Positions 34,497-44,063 of a stretch of DNA of 64,000 nt are shown here, one piece after another. This DNA comes from Liquorilactobacillus ghanensis DSM 18630. Its GTDB lineage: Bacteria > Bacillota > Bacilli > Lactobacillales > Lactobacillaceae. Location of the stretch: the NCBI RefSeq assembly GCF_001435235.1, contig NZ_AZGB01000015.1, forward strand, positions 129,117-193,116, read 5' to 3'. The translations under genes were made by a program, and so were the position numbers. The notes under the pieces were generated by a model. The model saw only the letters and a list, made by a program, of their open reading frames with translations. It did not search any database and had not been told where the DNA came from. Numbering within the stretch: the stretch's first letter is position 1; every line of letters starts with the position of its first letter.

Positions 34497-36656
34497 TTAA
34501 TCATTCCCATTAAATAAATTTTTAGCACGCGAAGCAATTTCAACATGACGTCCGTGAACCATTGGCCGAACCAGTGGATTTCCTAAATAACCACAAGTAC
34601 GTTTTACGCAATCACAAGTTTTTGGATCATGATTCCCACACGTTGGGCACTCAAATCCACGAGCTGTTGCCTTAAATTCTCCCTCGAAACCACACTTGAA
34701 ACAATGATCGATCGGCGTATTGGTTCCCAAATAACCGACCTTATCATAAGCCCAATCCCAAACAGCCTCCAATGCTTTCGGATTTTGTTTCAGGTTTGGA
34801 TACTCACAATAATGGATAAAACCACCGGAAGCATATTTCGGGTAATCCATCTCAAATGTTAGTTTTTCAAATGGACTCGGATGTTTCCGTACATCATAAT
34901 GAAAACTGTTAGTATAATATTCTTTAGCCGTAATATCGGCAATCTTACCAAATTTTTCGGTATCCAATTTGCAGAAACGATCAGTCAGTGATTCACTCGG
35001 CGTTGAGTAAACACTAAAATGATAATCATATTCATCAGACCAACGAACACAGTTTTCTTTCAACGCCTTAACAATCGAAAGCGTAAAATCATGCGCTGCC
35101 GGATTATTTTCCCAATTTGGTCCATAAAAGACTGTACCTACTTCATAGAGACCAATATAGCCTAAAGAAACCGTTGCTCGACGATGCTTAAAGAGCTGGT
35201 CAACATCATCACCTGGTTTTAACCGTTTGCCAAAAGCTCCATATTGATACAAAATTGGAGCATTTTCAGGTAATGCCTGCTTAACCCGATTAACTTTAAA
35301 AACTAATGCTTCTTTACAGATCCGCATTTTTTCATTAAAAATCTCCCAAAATAAATGCTGATCTCCCTTAGATTCAAGCGCGATCCGTGGTAAGTTAACT
35401 GTTACAACACCTAAATTCATTCGTCCAGAATTAACTTCACGTCCATGTTCGTCTTTCCAGCCTTGCAAAAAGCTGCGACAACCCATTGGAGTTTTAAAAC
35501 TACCGGTTATTTCTTTGATTTTGTCATACATTAAAATATCGGGATACATTCTTTTGGTAGCACATTCGACTGCCAATTCTTTAATATCATAGTTAGGATC
35601 AGTCGCTGCCAAGTTCAAACCTTTTTTTAAGGTAAAAATTAATTTGGGAAAAATTGCTGTTCGCTTTTCTTTGCCCAAGCCAGCAATTCTAACCTTTAGA
35701 ATCGATTTCTGAATTTCCCGTTCAATCCAAGTTGTCCCCAAGCCAAAACCTAATGTAGTAAATGGTGTTTGTCCTTGTGAGGAAAACAAAGTATTGATCT
35801 CATATTCCAAGCCTTGCATTGCATCGTAAATATCTTTTTTTGTCCGTTTAACAGCAAATTGCTTCTGTTTAGTCGGATCATCAATGTAATCAGCTGATTC
35901 GCTCAGGTGTTTGAAATAATTCTTTTTAGCAAATGGTGCTAATAATTCATCAACTCGATCTGCAGAACAACCGCCATACTGACTTGATGCTACATTGGCA
36001 ATAATTTGAGCCATTTGAGCTGTTGCTGTTTGAATTGAATGCGGACTTTCAACTTCAGCATTCCCGATTTTGAAACCATTAGTTAGCATTTCTTTAAAAT
36101 CGATCAAACAACAATTCGTCATTGGACTCCAAGGTGTATAATCTAAATCGTGGTAATGGATATCACCACGTAAATGTGCTTTAGCAATATGTTCCGGCAT
36201 TAATTTCAAGCCCAAAGTCTTGCCGACAGCACCAGCAGTTAAATCTCGCTGGGTATTAAAAACCCGACTGTCTTTATTAGCATTTTCATGAACCAGTGTT
36301 GGATCGTTTTCTTGCAGCCGTTCCAATCGCTGGGTCGGATCAATGGCTTGCTGCCACTCTTGCTGACGGCGTTTATGTACCTGAACATATATAATTGCTT
36401 GTCGATTATAACCGAGTTCATTTAAGGCTGCGACCATTTCCCGGTGAACAGTTTCAGCAGTTACAGCTGACTGATCAAGCTTGCCTAAAACCGTTCGAAT
36501 TATCTTTGCTTGCGCATCGTCACTTAACTTCAGCTGGTCAAGCACTAAACGCAGTTTATAAATGGCAAATGGCATTTTGCTTCCATCACGTTTAATTAAA
36601 ACTGTTGGTATTTGAATTGCATTTTTCTTCACGATCATCGTTTTTTCTTCAGCCAT
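34497..36656 (-). CDS. nrdD: Anaerobic ribonucleoside-triphosphate reductase
   Basis: 719 residues from the ATG at 36656 (AGGAG upstream). Reduces ribonucleoside triphosphates to deoxy forms without oxygen. N-terminal ATP-cone for allosteric control (about residues 15-105, VLIKRDGSKMPF). Catalytic barrel with cysteines such as NCCLIDF. C-terminal zinc site CFKCGFEGEF...CPTCG, and the glycyl radical loop RTCGYLGNPLVRP. Forms an operon with nrdG. Two NrdR boxes overlap its promoter. Confidence 0.97.
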   Translation of the reverse strand: MAEEKTMIVKKNAIQIPTVLIKRDGSKMPFAIYKLRLVLDQLKLSDDAQAKIIRTVLGKLDQSAVTAETVHREMVAALNELGYNRQAIIYVQVHKRRQQEWQQAIDPTQRLERLQENDPTLVHENANKDSRVFNTQRDLTAGAVGKTLGLKLMPEHIAKAHLRGDIHYHDLDYTPWSPMTNCCLIDFKEMLTNGFKIGNAEVESPHSIQTATAQMAQIIANVASSQYGGCSADRVDELLAPFAKKNYFKHLSESADYIDDPTKQKQFAVKRTKKDIYDAMQGLEYEINTLFSSQGQTPFTTLGFGLGTTWIEREIQKSILKVRIAGLGKEKRTAIFPKLIFTLKKGLNLAATDPNYDIKELAVECATKRMYPDILMYDKIKEITGSFKTPMGCRSFLQGWKDEHGREVNSGRMNLGVVTVNLPRIALESKGDQHLFWEIFNEKMRICKEALVFKVNRVKQALPENAPILYQYGAFGKRLKPGDDVDQLFKHRRATVSLGYIGLYEVGTVFYGPNWENNPAAHDFTLSIVKALKENCVRWSDEYDYHFSVYSTPSESLTDRFCKLDTEKFGKIADITAKEYYTNSFHYDVRKHPSPFEKLTFEMDYPKYASGGFIHYCEYPNLKQNPKALEAVWDWAYDKVGYLGTNTPIDHCFKCGFEGEFKATARGFECPTCGNHDPKTCDCVKRTCGYLGNPLVRPMVHGRHVEIASRAKNLFNGND

Positions 36657-36711
36657 TTCCCTTGCTCCTATCATTTATTCTGTGATTTATTTTAACCTGA
36701 TTTATTAGTAA

Positions 36712-36759
36712 ATACAATACATAGTATTTGAGGTAATCCGATTACACAATATATGGTGT
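36712..36759 (-). promoter_or_regulatory. nrdDG promoter overlapped by two NrdR boxes
   Basis: Box 1 ATACAATACATAGTAT (36712-36727) and box 2 ACACAATATATGGTGT (36744-36759) match the NrdR consensus ACACWATATWGTGT-like palindrome, centres 32 bp apart, about three helical turns. On the minus strand, TTGTGT (36749-36744) and TACTAT (36726-36721), spaced by 17 bases, form a promoter whose -35 lies in box 2 and whose -10 lies in box 1, so bound NrdR would block polymerase directly. Confidence 0.85.
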
Positions 36760-36899
36760 AAGAGCTAATTCAAAAAAATCCTACAGTTAACTAGCTTTTC
36801 TACCTGCTCATTAAAAAACAACTTTTTTTAAATTAACAAAAATTACTGCAAACAGATTTAGCAGTATAATAGATTGGTTAGAATAAAGGAGGAACAATT

Positions 36900-37466
36900 T
36901 TGAACATTGATTTAAACCTTTTAGCAGCTCAAGTAAAAGAAGGTGCAATCGAATTGTTAAACGCAGCGCAACTCGATGCTGGAGACCTATTTGTTTTGGG
37001 ATGCAGTACTAGTGAAATTCAAGGAGATCACATCGGTAAAAATTCCAATCTGGCAATTGGCCGCACAATTATCAAAACATTATTGCCGCTTTTAAAAGAA
37101 CAACAATTGCATTTGGCTGTTCAAGGTTGTGAGCACCTTAATCGAGCTTTAGTCGTTGAAAAAGAAGTTGCTAAAGCTGCCGGCTTTGAAATTGTTACGG
37201 TTTTCCCTTCACTACATGCCGGCGGAGCAACTCAAATGGCAGCTTTTGAAAATTTTGAACATCCAGTTGAAGTTGAACATATCATCGCTCAAGCAGGAAT
37301 GGATATTGGCGATACTTCAATCGGTATGCATGTAAAATTTGTTCAGATTCCGGTACGCACCTCAATTAAGGAAATCGGTGCAGCTCATGTTACTTATTTA
37401 AGAAGTCGACCAAAATTAATTGGTGGTCAACGAGCACAGTATGAATGGAAAGCACCACAAGCATAA
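36900..37466 (+). CDS. ywlG: UPF0340/TIGR01440 family protein YwlG
   Basis: 188 residues from TTG at 36900 with AAAGGAGG eight bases upstream. Matches the DUF436 family: [20 protein letters not shown] near the start, [12 protein letters not shown], and the C-terminal [17 protein letters not shown]. The biochemical function is unknown. A TATAAT (36865-36870) lies 30 bases before the start, with a poor -35. Divergent from nrdDG. Confidence 0.92.
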   Translation: MNIDLNLLAAQVKEGAIELLNAAQLDAGDLFVLGCSTSEIQGDHIGKNSNLAIGRTIIKTLLPLLKEQQLHLAVQGCEHLNRALVVEKEVAKAAGFEIVTVFPSLHAGGATQMAAFENFEHPVEVEHIIAQAGMDIGDTSIGMHVKFVQIPVRTSIKEIGAAHVTYLRSRPKLIGGQRAQYEWKAPQA

Positions 37467-37487
37467 CAATTAAATATTTCTATTATA

Positions 37488-37535
37488 TAAAAAGCTGATT
37501 CCAATTTTTAAATAAATTTGAAATCAGTTTTCTTA
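37488..37535. terminator. Possible terminator between ywlG and tsaE
   Basis: AGCTGATT pairs loosely with AATCAGTT around an AT-rich loop; A-run before and T-run after. Imperfect stem. Confidence 0.4.
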
Positions 37536-37545
37536 TATGATTGAA

Positions 37546-38025
37546 TTATTCTTTTAATTTTATGGCAAGATCAGATAACAGTTGTTGGTAACGATCACCC
37601 TTGGCTGTCAAAACTAGTTTGCGCTGTTCATCATCATTGATTGCTTCACTCTTTTGCAATTCAATTTGCAAAAATTCTGCAGGCAATTCATGAGCAATGA
37701 ATTTAGGCCATTCAACTACACTGACACCGCCACCATTAAAATATTCTTCAAGACCCATATCAGCTCCGCCCGTTTTTTCTAAACGATAAACATCAAGATG
37801 AAACAAAGGTAGTCGCCCTTGATGATACTCATTTACAATATTAAAAGTTGGACTTTTAACATGATGATCAATTTGCAAACCTGCTGCTAATCCTTGGGTA
37901 AAGGTTGTCTTACCGCTACCTAAATCACCAATTAATAAAATTAAATCATTTGGTTGCAACAAAGCTGCTAACTTTTTAGCTACTGATTGAGTTTGATCAG
38001 GTCCAGTTGACCTAATTGTTAGCAA
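37546..38025 (-). CDS. tsaE: tRNA threonylcarbamoyladenosine biosynthesis ATPase TsaE
   Basis: 159 residues. ATPase partner of TsaD/TsaB for t6A37 in ANN-decoding tRNAs. Walker A GDLGSGKTTFTQG, the switch KSPTFNIVNEYH, the LFHLDVYRL strand and the GVSVVEWPKF motif are all in place. Start is TTG at 38025, after a G-rich GGGGGGAAG site. Downstream of pta with a 25-base gap, so ung-pta-tsaE probably form one transcript, a common order in lactobacilli. Confidence 0.95.
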   Translation of the reverse strand: MLTIRSTGPDQTQSVAKKLAALLQPNDLILLIGDLGSGKTTFTQGLAAGLQIDHHVKSPTFNIVNEYHQGRLPLFHLDVYRLEKTGGADMGLEEYFNGGGVSVVEWPKFIAHELPAEFLQIELQKSEAINDDEQRKLVLTAKGDRYQQLLSDLAIKLKE

Positions 38026-38050
38026 ATGCTTCCCCCCTCACGTCATTCAA

Positions 38051-39031
38051 TTACTTTAATGTTGCTTGTAAAGCTGTAATAACAGCTACTTTATAAACAT
38101 CATCTTCATTTGCACCACGAGAAAGATCAGAAACCGGCTGATTAAGTCCTTGTAAAATCGGTCCAACTGCAGAAAAGCCGCCTAAGCGCTGAGCAATTTT
38201 ATAACCGATATTCCCTGACTGCAGCTCTGGGAATACAAAAACATTTGCATTTCCGGCAATTGATGAATCAGGTGCTTTTTGTTTAGCAACCGTGGGTACA
38301 AAAGCTGCATCAAACTGCAATTCACCATCAATTGCTTCTTCTGGAGCTAGTTGCTGTGCGATCTTAGTTGCCTCAGCAACCTTAGCTGCTTCAGCGGCTT
38401 TGGCTGATCCTTTAGTTGAAAAGCTGAGTAAAGCCACTTTCGGATCAATCTTGAATAAGCGGGCTGTTTTAGCACTCGCAACTGCAATTTCAGCCAATTG
38501 CTGTGCATCTGGAGCAATATTAATTGCACAATCAGCAAACAAATAGCGTTCTTGATCGTCATTGCGCGTCATAATAAAAGCGCCACTTGTTCGTGAGATT
38601 CCAGGCTTAGTTTTAATGATTTGCAAAGCTGGACGAACTGTATCGCCTGTTGGATGGACAGCACCGGAAACTAAACCAGCCACTTTTCCCAAGTAGACTA
38701 ACATCGTTCCAAAATAATTAACATCTTGCAACATTTGCCGAGCTTGGTCTTCAGTATTTTTACCTTTGCGCCGCTCAACAAAAGCTGACACCATTTGATC
38801 AAAGGATGCCGCTGGATATTTTTTTGGATCAATAACTTCAACTTGCTCCGGTAGTTCTTGCTCAGCTATTTTAGTAATTTCCGCTTTGTCACCTAAAATA
38901 ACTGGTAAAACAACCTGATCTTCTGCTAAACGGACAGCCGCTTTGACAACACGGGCGTCATTTCCTTCTGGAAAAACAATTTTTTGGGGATGCTGTTTGA
39001 CCTGTTCGATCAATTCACTAAATAAACTCAT
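38051..39031 (-). CDS. pta: Phosphate acetyltransferase
   Basis: Converts acetyl-CoA and phosphate to acetyl phosphate. 326 residues, the short Pta class without the N-terminal P-loop region. Conserved blocks: FPEGNDARVVKAA, GLVSGAVHPTGDTVRPALQIIKT, ALLSFSTKGSA, and the C-terminal VFVFPELQSGNIGYKIAQRLGG with PILQGLNQPVSDLSRGA. ATG start with GAGGAGG. In heterolactic or homolactic species it links pyruvate metabolism to acetate and ATP. Confidence 0.97.
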   Translation of the reverse strand: MSLFSELIEQVKQHPQKIVFPEGNDARVVKAAVRLAEDQVVLPVILGDKAEITKIAEQELPEQVEVIDPKKYPAASFDQMVSAFVERRKGKNTEDQARQMLQDVNYFGTMLVYLGKVAGLVSGAVHPTGDTVRPALQIIKTKPGISRTSGAFIMTRNDDQERYLFADCAINIAPDAQQLAEIAVASAKTARLFKIDPKVALLSFSTKGSAKAAEAAKVAEATKIAQQLAPEEAIDGELQFDAAFVPTVAKQKAPDSSIAGNANVFVFPELQSGNIGYKIAQRLGGFSAVGPILQGLNQPVSDLSRGANEDDVYKVAVITALQATLK

Positions 39032-39057
39032 AATAAAAACCTCCTCGAATGTTTTCT

Positions 39058-39750
39058 CTAATCAATTTCTCCCGGATCGGCCGGCAGCTGCCAGTCAATC
39101 GGTTTTTCTCCCATAGCTTCCAAGGCTGCATTAGTTTTAGAAAACGGCCGTGATCCAAAAAAACCGCGATGAGCTGACAAAGGACTTGGATGAGCTGATT
39201 GTAAAACAATATTACGCTTAGTATCGATTAATGAAATCTTATTTTGAGCTGCTCGCCCCCATAAAATAAAAACTACTGGTTGTGTCCGCTGTGATAAAGC
39301 TGCAATTGCTTTGTCGGTCAACTGTTCCCAGCCCTTGCCTTGATGCGAATAAGCTTGACCATCCCTAACAGTCAAAACTGAGTTCAGCAAAAGCACTCCT
39401 TGATCAGCCCATTTTTTTAAATATCCGTGATTTACCGGTTTTACTCCTAAATCTGATTGTAATTCCTTATAAATATTAACCAGTGAAGGAGGAAGTTTTA
39501 CTCCTGGTAAAACTGAAAAACTGCAGCCATGTGCTTGATGCGGTCCATGATATGGATCTTGACCTAAAATGCACACTTTGACCTGATCAAACGGAGTCCA
39601 TTCAAAAGCTTCGAAAATATGATACATATCTGGATGAACATCCCGAGTTGCATATTCCTTTTTTAAAAAATTGTGCAATTTAAGGTAATACTCTTTTTCA
39701 AATTCGGGACCTAAAACATTTTGCCAGTCATTATGAATAAGCGTTTTCAT
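39058..39750 (-). CDS. ung: Uracil-DNA glycosylase
   Basis: 230 residues, family-1 UDG. Removes uracil from DNA. Water-activating loop GQDPYHG with the catalytic Asp at residue 65, the GCSFSV uracil pocket, LLNSVLTV, and the DNA-intercalation loop [11 protein letters not shown]. It ends 26 bases before pta and probably shares its transcript. Confidence 0.97.
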   Translation of the reverse strand: MKTLIHNDWQNVLGPEFEKEYYLKLHNFLKKEYATRDVHPDMYHIFEAFEWTPFDQVKVCILGQDPYHGPHQAHGCSFSVLPGVKLPPSLVNIYKELQSDLGVKPVNHGYLKKWADQGVLLLNSVLTVRDGQAYSHQGKGWEQLTDKAIAALSQRTQPVVFILWGRAAQNKISLIDTKRNIVLQSAHPSPLSAHRGFFGSRPFSKTNAALEAMGEKPIDWQLPADPGEID

Positions 39751-39901
39751 CTACGACACCTCTCGTATATTTTAACATAAAAATAAATCAATTAGCGACG
39801 ATATAAAAATATTCTGCCCAGAAAGACAACCAGACTAAAAAAAAAAACACTTTCATGGTAAGATGGAAGTAAAGCTGCTCAATGAAAGTGAGGTAAAACA
39901 A

Positions 39902-40768
39902 ATGATCCAAATTATTGCTTCTGACATGGATGGCACATTATTAAATGATAAAATGGTCATTTCACCAGTCAACGCAGCTGCCGTAAAAAAAGCTCAAGCT
40001 GCCGGCGTTCATTTTATTGTTTCATCTGGACGCGGTTATACTGAAATTAAGCCTTTAATTGATAATGCTGGTTTTAATTGCCCATTGATCACTCTCAATG
40101 GCGCTCAAGTTTTTGATGAAGAAGGTAAATTGCTGAGTTCAGCGGCAATTTCTGACCATTTATCAAGCAAAATTATGCATTTTTTAAAGAAACAAAAACT
40201 CTATTTTGAAGTAATTACTTCAAAAGGAATTTATTCTGACAATCAATCCAAGCGAATTGAAAACTTTGCAGAATTATTAACAAATATCAATCCCGAAACA
40301 CCATTTAAATTAGCAGTTTCATTAGCTGCTGCTCGAATGGAACTGATGAATGTCAATTATACTGATGACTACTTTAAATTGGCAGCTGATCCACATATCA
40401 GCATTTACAAAATAGTTGCATTCAGTAGTGAAGGTCCAAAAGTTTTAGATCCAATTAAACAAAAAATTCAACAATTTGATTCGTTGACTGTAACCTCATC
40501 TTCCGATTCAAACATTGAAATCAACCATGTTAATGCTCAAAAAGGGGCTGCTCTACAAGCCTATGCTGATCGTTTAAATGTTCCAATGGACAACGTAATG
40601 GCGATCGGTGATAATAACAATGATCTTTCAATGTTGAAAGTAGCAGGCGTCAGTTATGCAATGGATAATGCTATCAATTCTGTTAAGCAAACTGCTAAAC
40701 GTCTGACAACTACTAATGTTGCTGACGGTGTTGCACAAGCAATCAATGAAGTCTTAGCTGAAAAATAA
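39902..40768 (+). CDS. HAD-IIB (Cof-type) phosphatase
   Basis: 288 residues from the ATG at 39902 (GAGGT upstream; the longer frame has no site). Catalytic DMDGTLL at residues 8-14, motif II SSGRGYTE, the C2B cap in the middle, and the acidic GDNNNDLSML near the C-terminus. The Cof family dephosphorylates sugar phosphates or cofactors such as PLP or FMN; the substrate is not predictable. First gene of a three-gene plus-strand operon with the LURP-one-like and GNAT genes. An extended -10 (TGGTAAGAT, 39856-39864) is a candidate promoter. Confidence 0.9.
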   Translation: MIQIIASDMDGTLLNDKMVISPVNAAAVKKAQAAGVHFIVSSGRGYTEIKPLIDNAGFNCPLITLNGAQVFDEEGKLLSSAAISDHLSSKIMHFLKKQKLYFEVITSKGIYSDNQSKRIENFAELLTNINPETPFKLAVSLAAARMELMNVNYTDDYFKLAADPHISIYKIVAFSSEGPKVLDPIKQKIQQFDSLTVTSSSDSNIEINHVNAQKGAALQAYADRLNVPMDNVMAIGDNNNDLSMLKVAGVSYAMDNAINSVKQTAKRLTTTNVADGVAQAINEVLAEK

Positions 40769-40803
40769 TCCTGATCAACCTTGAAAAAAGGAGGCGTCAC
40801 CAA

Positions 40804-41319
40804 TTGCGGACACTATACGCGCGTAAGTTTCGTTTGGCTCATCAAGGAGCCTCCACTGTCACTGACAAAAATTCACAAGCCGTTTATTTGGTAGTTGGCA
40901 AATGGGGACGTCATAATGATGTTTTATCAGTTTATGCCATTTCAGGTGAATTATTAGCTGAAATCAAACAAACTGGTTTTGGAATCTTTCCTAGTTTTAA
41001 TTTATATTTGCATAATCAGCACGTTGGCAGACTAAAAAGATATCATTTTGGAAAAAAAGATTTACTGCTAGTGCGAAAATTAAACTGGATGATCATTGGA
41101 GATATTTATTCATTCAATTACCGAATCTATCATCGAAAAGATTTGATAATGCAATTAGCTGAGGTTTCTTTGTTAACCGGAAATTATCTTGAATTAAAAA
41201 TCACTGCCGAAAAAGATGAACCGCTTTGTCTTTGTATTGTAGCTATTCTAGATTATTTTGCACAAAAACCGATCGGCAAGCAACAAAAAAACTATAATTT
41301 AAACATAAAATTTGATTAA
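40804..41319 (+). CDS. LURP-one/tubby-like (YxjI-type) protein
   Basis: 171 residues from TTG at 40804 (AAAGGAGGCG nine bases upstream). The repeated strand pattern of the LOR family is readable: RKFRLAHQGASTVTDKNSQAVYLVVGKW..., then LSVYAISGELLAEIKQTGF, then PSFNLYLHNQHVGRLKR. Such proteins form a 12-stranded barrel around a helix. Function in bacteria is unknown. Between a HAD phosphatase and a GNAT acetyltransferase, with short gaps. Confidence 0.65.
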   Translation: MRTLYARKFRLAHQGASTVTDKNSQAVYLVVGKWGRHNDVLSVYAISGELLAEIKQTGFGIFPSFNLYLHNQHVGRLKRYHFGKKDLLLVRKLNWMIIGDIYSFNYRIYHRKDLIMQLAEVSLLTGNYLELKITAEKDEPLCLCIVAILDYFAQKPIGKQQKNYNLNIKFD

Positions 41320-41333
41320 AGGAGACATTTTAT

Positions 41334-41900
41334 TTGTTAATTCGTCAAGCTCGTCCAGAAGATGCTGCTCAAATTGCACCTTTATTTAAAATAATCTTAG
41401 ACGAAATGGAGTTGCCAGCACTCAAAACTATTCCGCTTGAAAAATTAAATCAGGTTATTAAGTATTCATTCAGTGATCCGAATTATCTTAGTCAAGCCGC
41501 TCAAACTATCGTCGCAGCCGACCATGATCAAGTAGCCGGTTTTGCTTGGGGTTACCCTGATGAAAAAGAAGCCTTGGTCAATAAAATCTTGATTGATAAC
41601 TTTCCTAAGGCTGGGTTACCGATCGATACAAAGTTGTTCGAAGATGATGAAGCTTTTGCCAATGAATGGTATCTTGATTCAATTGCCGTTGCTCCCAAGT
41701 ATCAGGGGAAAGGCATTGGGACCCATTTGTTAAAAACGCTCCCTTCTTTGGCTCAAACCAACGGAAAAAAACGAATCGGGTTAAATGTTGATTGGGCTAA
41801 TCCCCAAGCTGAAAAGCTTTATCGACGATTGGGTTTCAAAAAAGTTGGAACAACTGTACTTAGTCAGCATTCTTATAATCATTTGGTTTATCATATTTAA
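41334..41900 (+). CDS. GNAT-family N-acetyltransferase
   Basis: 188 residues from TTG at 41334 (AAAGGAG ten bases upstream). The acetyl-CoA site is VAPKYQGKGIGTHLL (Q/R-x-x-G-x-G/A), followed by GLNVDWANPQAEKLYRRLGFKKVG, the standard C-terminal GNAT helix and strand. Substrate unknown. Last gene before the plus-strand terminator at 41934. Confidence 0.92.
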   Translation: MLIRQARPEDAAQIAPLFKIILDEMELPALKTIPLEKLNQVIKYSFSDPNYLSQAAQTIVAADHDQVAGFAWGYPDEKEALVNKILIDNFPKAGLPIDTKLFEDDEAFANEWYLDSIAVAPKYQGKGIGTHLLKTLPSLAQTNGKKRIGLNVDWANPQAEKLYRRLGFKKVGTTVLSQHSYNHLVYHI

Positions 41901-41933
41901 TTTGGATGCGAAAATAAGTCAACTAATAACACT

Positions 41934-41956
41934 ATAGCCTGGAAAGGCTATTTTTT
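41934..41956 (+). terminator. Terminator of the HAD-LOR-GNAT operon
   Basis: Perfect 7-bp stem ATAGCCT/AGGCTAT with loop GGAA, then six T. Confidence 0.88.
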
Positions 41957-42200
41957 GTGCGGCAATCTCAGCTACCGGTAGTTGTTTTCTTGACAACAAA
42001 GAGGTTGATTTCATTATTTTATTTTATATCTACTTTAAAAAGCATTATGAGCATAGCAGCTCGTAAACATCGACTGCTTTTATTTCAACGTGTTTTCAAA
42101 AGAAATAACTACAACGAACCAAATTCAAAAATTACTTGTTCGAAAATTTGATTTTCCTAATATTAACGTTCACTAACCTGTTAAGATTAAATAATTTAGT
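41957..42200. other. Gap between two converging terminators
   Basis: A 64-codon open frame crosses this stretch but has no ribosome site and no recognisable homology. I see no supported feature. Confidence 0.4.
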
Positions 42201-42239
42201 AAAAAATAAGCATCAGCTGTTGCAAACCAGTTGATACTT
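42201..42239 (-). terminator. Terminator after the 3D-domain gene
   Basis: 12-position stem with one mismatch (42239-42228 with 42219-42208), then a six-U run on the minus strand. Confidence 0.8.
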
Positions 42240-42261
42240 ATCTTTTATAATAATAATTTTT

Positions 42262-43383
42262 CTAATTCAAAATTTTAACTGTAACCGTCCGTCTACCCCA
42301 TGCAGTTGCTTGGCCAACACTTGCAAAATGCAAATCAATAATATTTCCCTTAATTGCACCACCAGTATCACCTGCAATTGAAACACCATAGCCAGAAACC
42401 CAAATTACACTGCCTAATGGAATAACGCTCGGATCAACTGCGACACAACTCGGATGCTGTTTTAAATTAATTCCTAAAGCACTATAACCACTAGCTCCAG
42501 CTTCAGCAGTTGAATAACCAGTAGCCTGCATAGTCAAGGTTCGACTGGCAGCAACATCACTACTGCTACCACTGTTGGCTGTACTTGATGTGCTGCTGGC
42601 TGTTGTTGAAACTGAGCTTGTTGAACTACCGACTTTACTGGTTGAAGATGCAGCTGCTGTTGAATTTTTAGCAGCTGTTTCACTTGCTAATTGTGCTGCT
42701 GCCTGCTGCTTTTTCTCAGTTTCCTTAGCCCATGAAACCTGATTAGCTAACAACTTAATTTTTTGTTGATTATTATTAACCAAACTTTGTAGTTCTCGAA
42801 CCGAATTGTTTAATTCAGTTTTTTTCGCAGCTATTTGTGTTGATTGCTGTTTTAATGAAGCCTGTGTTAAGGTTAATTTTTTTTGACTATTATGTAGTAC
42901 TTTAATACTTTGAGAAACTGCAGTCATACTTTGATTATAAGCAGCTTGCAAACGACCCAATGCTACCAAATTACCAAACCACTGACTAAAATTCTTCGAT
43001 TGCTGCAATAATTGTAGTCCAGCCTGTGTTCCTTCTGTTTGTTGTAAATTACGTATTCTTAATTTTTCTTGATTTATCCGCTGCTGTTTTTGTTTTTTGG
43101 CTGCTGACAATTCCTTTTGCGCTTGTTTTAAACGTTTATTCGTTTGCGCTTGTTGTTGTTGCACACTCTTTAATTGTTGATATGTTTGATTAACGGTGGC
43201 AACTTTTTGCGCCAATTCATTATTATTCTGCTTTAATTCCTGTTGCAAACTGGCTTGTTGTTGCTGTAGTGCCGTTACTTTGCTAGCCTTGGCTATTTTC
43301 GGTTGGAATAAAATTAAGCAAAACACGGTCAGCATCACTAATAACATTAACCGATTTACACTTAATTTTTTCATTATATTCAT
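42262..43383 (-). CDS. Secreted coiled-coil protein with C-terminal 3D domain (cell-wall hydrolase-like)
   Basis: 373 residues. A signal peptide (residues about 8-33, ending at AKA-S) leads to a Gln/Lys-rich coiled coil (about 35-230), a Ser/Thr/Ala linker (about 240-280), and a 3D domain (about 283-373) with the three aspartates of the family in DPSVIPLGS, AGDTGGAI and IDLHF. The double-psi barrel relates to lytic transglycosylases such as MltA and to the Bacillus resuscitation-factor homologues YocH/YuiC. Expected to be outside the cell, acting on peptidoglycan. Single gene with own terminator. Confidence 0.88.
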   Translation of the reverse strand: MNIMKKLSVNRLMLLVMLTVFCLILFQPKIAKASKVTALQQQQASLQQELKQNNNELAQKVATVNQTYQQLKSVQQQQAQTNKRLKQAQKELSAAKKQKQQRINQEKLRIRNLQQTEGTQAGLQLLQQSKNFSQWFGNLVALGRLQAAYNQSMTAVSQSIKVLHNSQKKLTLTQASLKQQSTQIAAKKTELNNSVRELQSLVNNNQQKIKLLANQVSWAKETEKKQQAAAQLASETAAKNSTAAASSTSKVGSSTSSVSTTASSTSSTANSGSSSDVAASRTLTMQATGYSTAEAGASGYSALGINLKQHPSCVAVDPSVIPLGSVIWVSGYGVSIAGDTGGAIKGNIIDLHFASVGQATAWGRRTVTVKILN

Positions 43384-43503
43384 ATCTAATCACCCTCACC
43401 ATAGCATTATACCCAACCAGTGTGTTAACAAGATTGCATTCTGATTACAGGATATTACTATCTGATGTCATTATAGTTTGCATGTATCTATTAAAAAATA
43501 CGC

Positions 43504-43543
43504 AAAAAAAAGAATCTTCTTCTATAAAAACTAGAAGCGATTC
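43504..43543 (-). terminator. Terminator after smpB
   Basis: GAATC...CTTCTA pairs with TAGAAG...GATTC (43543-43539 and inner arm), then a U-run on the minus strand; ends the secG-rnr-smpB group. Confidence 0.8.
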
Positions 43544-43558
43544 ATTAATTAGGTACAT

Positions 43559-44026
43559 TTATTCGTAATTCTTTAAAGCCCGTTGAATTTGACGTTCTTG
43601 ATCACGTTTTTTAATTGTTTCTCGCTTATCATAGGCATGTTTTCCTTTAGCAACACCCAGCAAAACTTTGGCATAGCCATGCTTCAAATAAACTTTAAGT
43701 GGAACCAGTGTCAAACCCTTATCACTTAATTGCGCTGTCAAATGGCGTAATTCTTTTCGATGAAGCAATAATTTACGATTGCGTAATGGATCATGATTAA
43801 ACTGATTTCCCTGATCATAAGGTGAAATGTGGACATTCATCAACCACGCCTCACCATCTCTGATTTGAGCAAAACCGTCCTTTAAATTAATACGCCTTGC
43901 TCGAACAGATTTGATTTCTGTACCGGTTAATACCATCCCAGCTTCAACCGTATTAATAATTGTATAATCATGACCAGCTTTTTTATTTTGTGCTAATGGT
44001 CGTTCATAATTCTTTTTTTGTGGCAT
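43559..44026 (-). CDS. smpB: SsrA-binding protein SmpB
   Basis: 155 residues. Binds tmRNA and delivers it to stalled ribosomes. N-terminal [29 protein letters not shown], the central LHRKEL and the basic C-terminal tail [19 protein letters not shown] are the family's features. Directly downstream of rnr (37-base gap), as in Bacillus; RNase R and SmpB cooperate in trans-translation. The tmRNA gene itself was not found in this window. Confidence 0.97.
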   Translation of the reverse strand: MPQKKNYERPLAQNKKAGHDYTIINTVEAGMVLTGTEIKSVRARRINLKDGFAQIRDGEAWLMNVHISPYDQGNQFNHDPLRNRKLLLHRKELRHLTAQLSDKGLTLVPLKVYLKHGYAKVLLGVAKGKHAYDKRETIKKRDQERQIQRALKNYE

Positions 44027-44063
44027 TGAATCACTTCCTTATCCATCTCAAGCCATCTGCAAA

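Noticed and set aside
39842-39892. Inverted repeat CACTTTCAT/ATGAAAGTG beside an A-run upstream of the HAD gene, terminator-like on the minus strand
   Set aside because: The loop is about 25 bases, no minus-strand gene ends there (ung starts beyond it), and a likely extended -10 promoter lies inside the loop. Probably chance.
41957-42151. 64-codon plus-strand open frame
   Set aside because: No ribosome site, no homology, directly behind a terminator.
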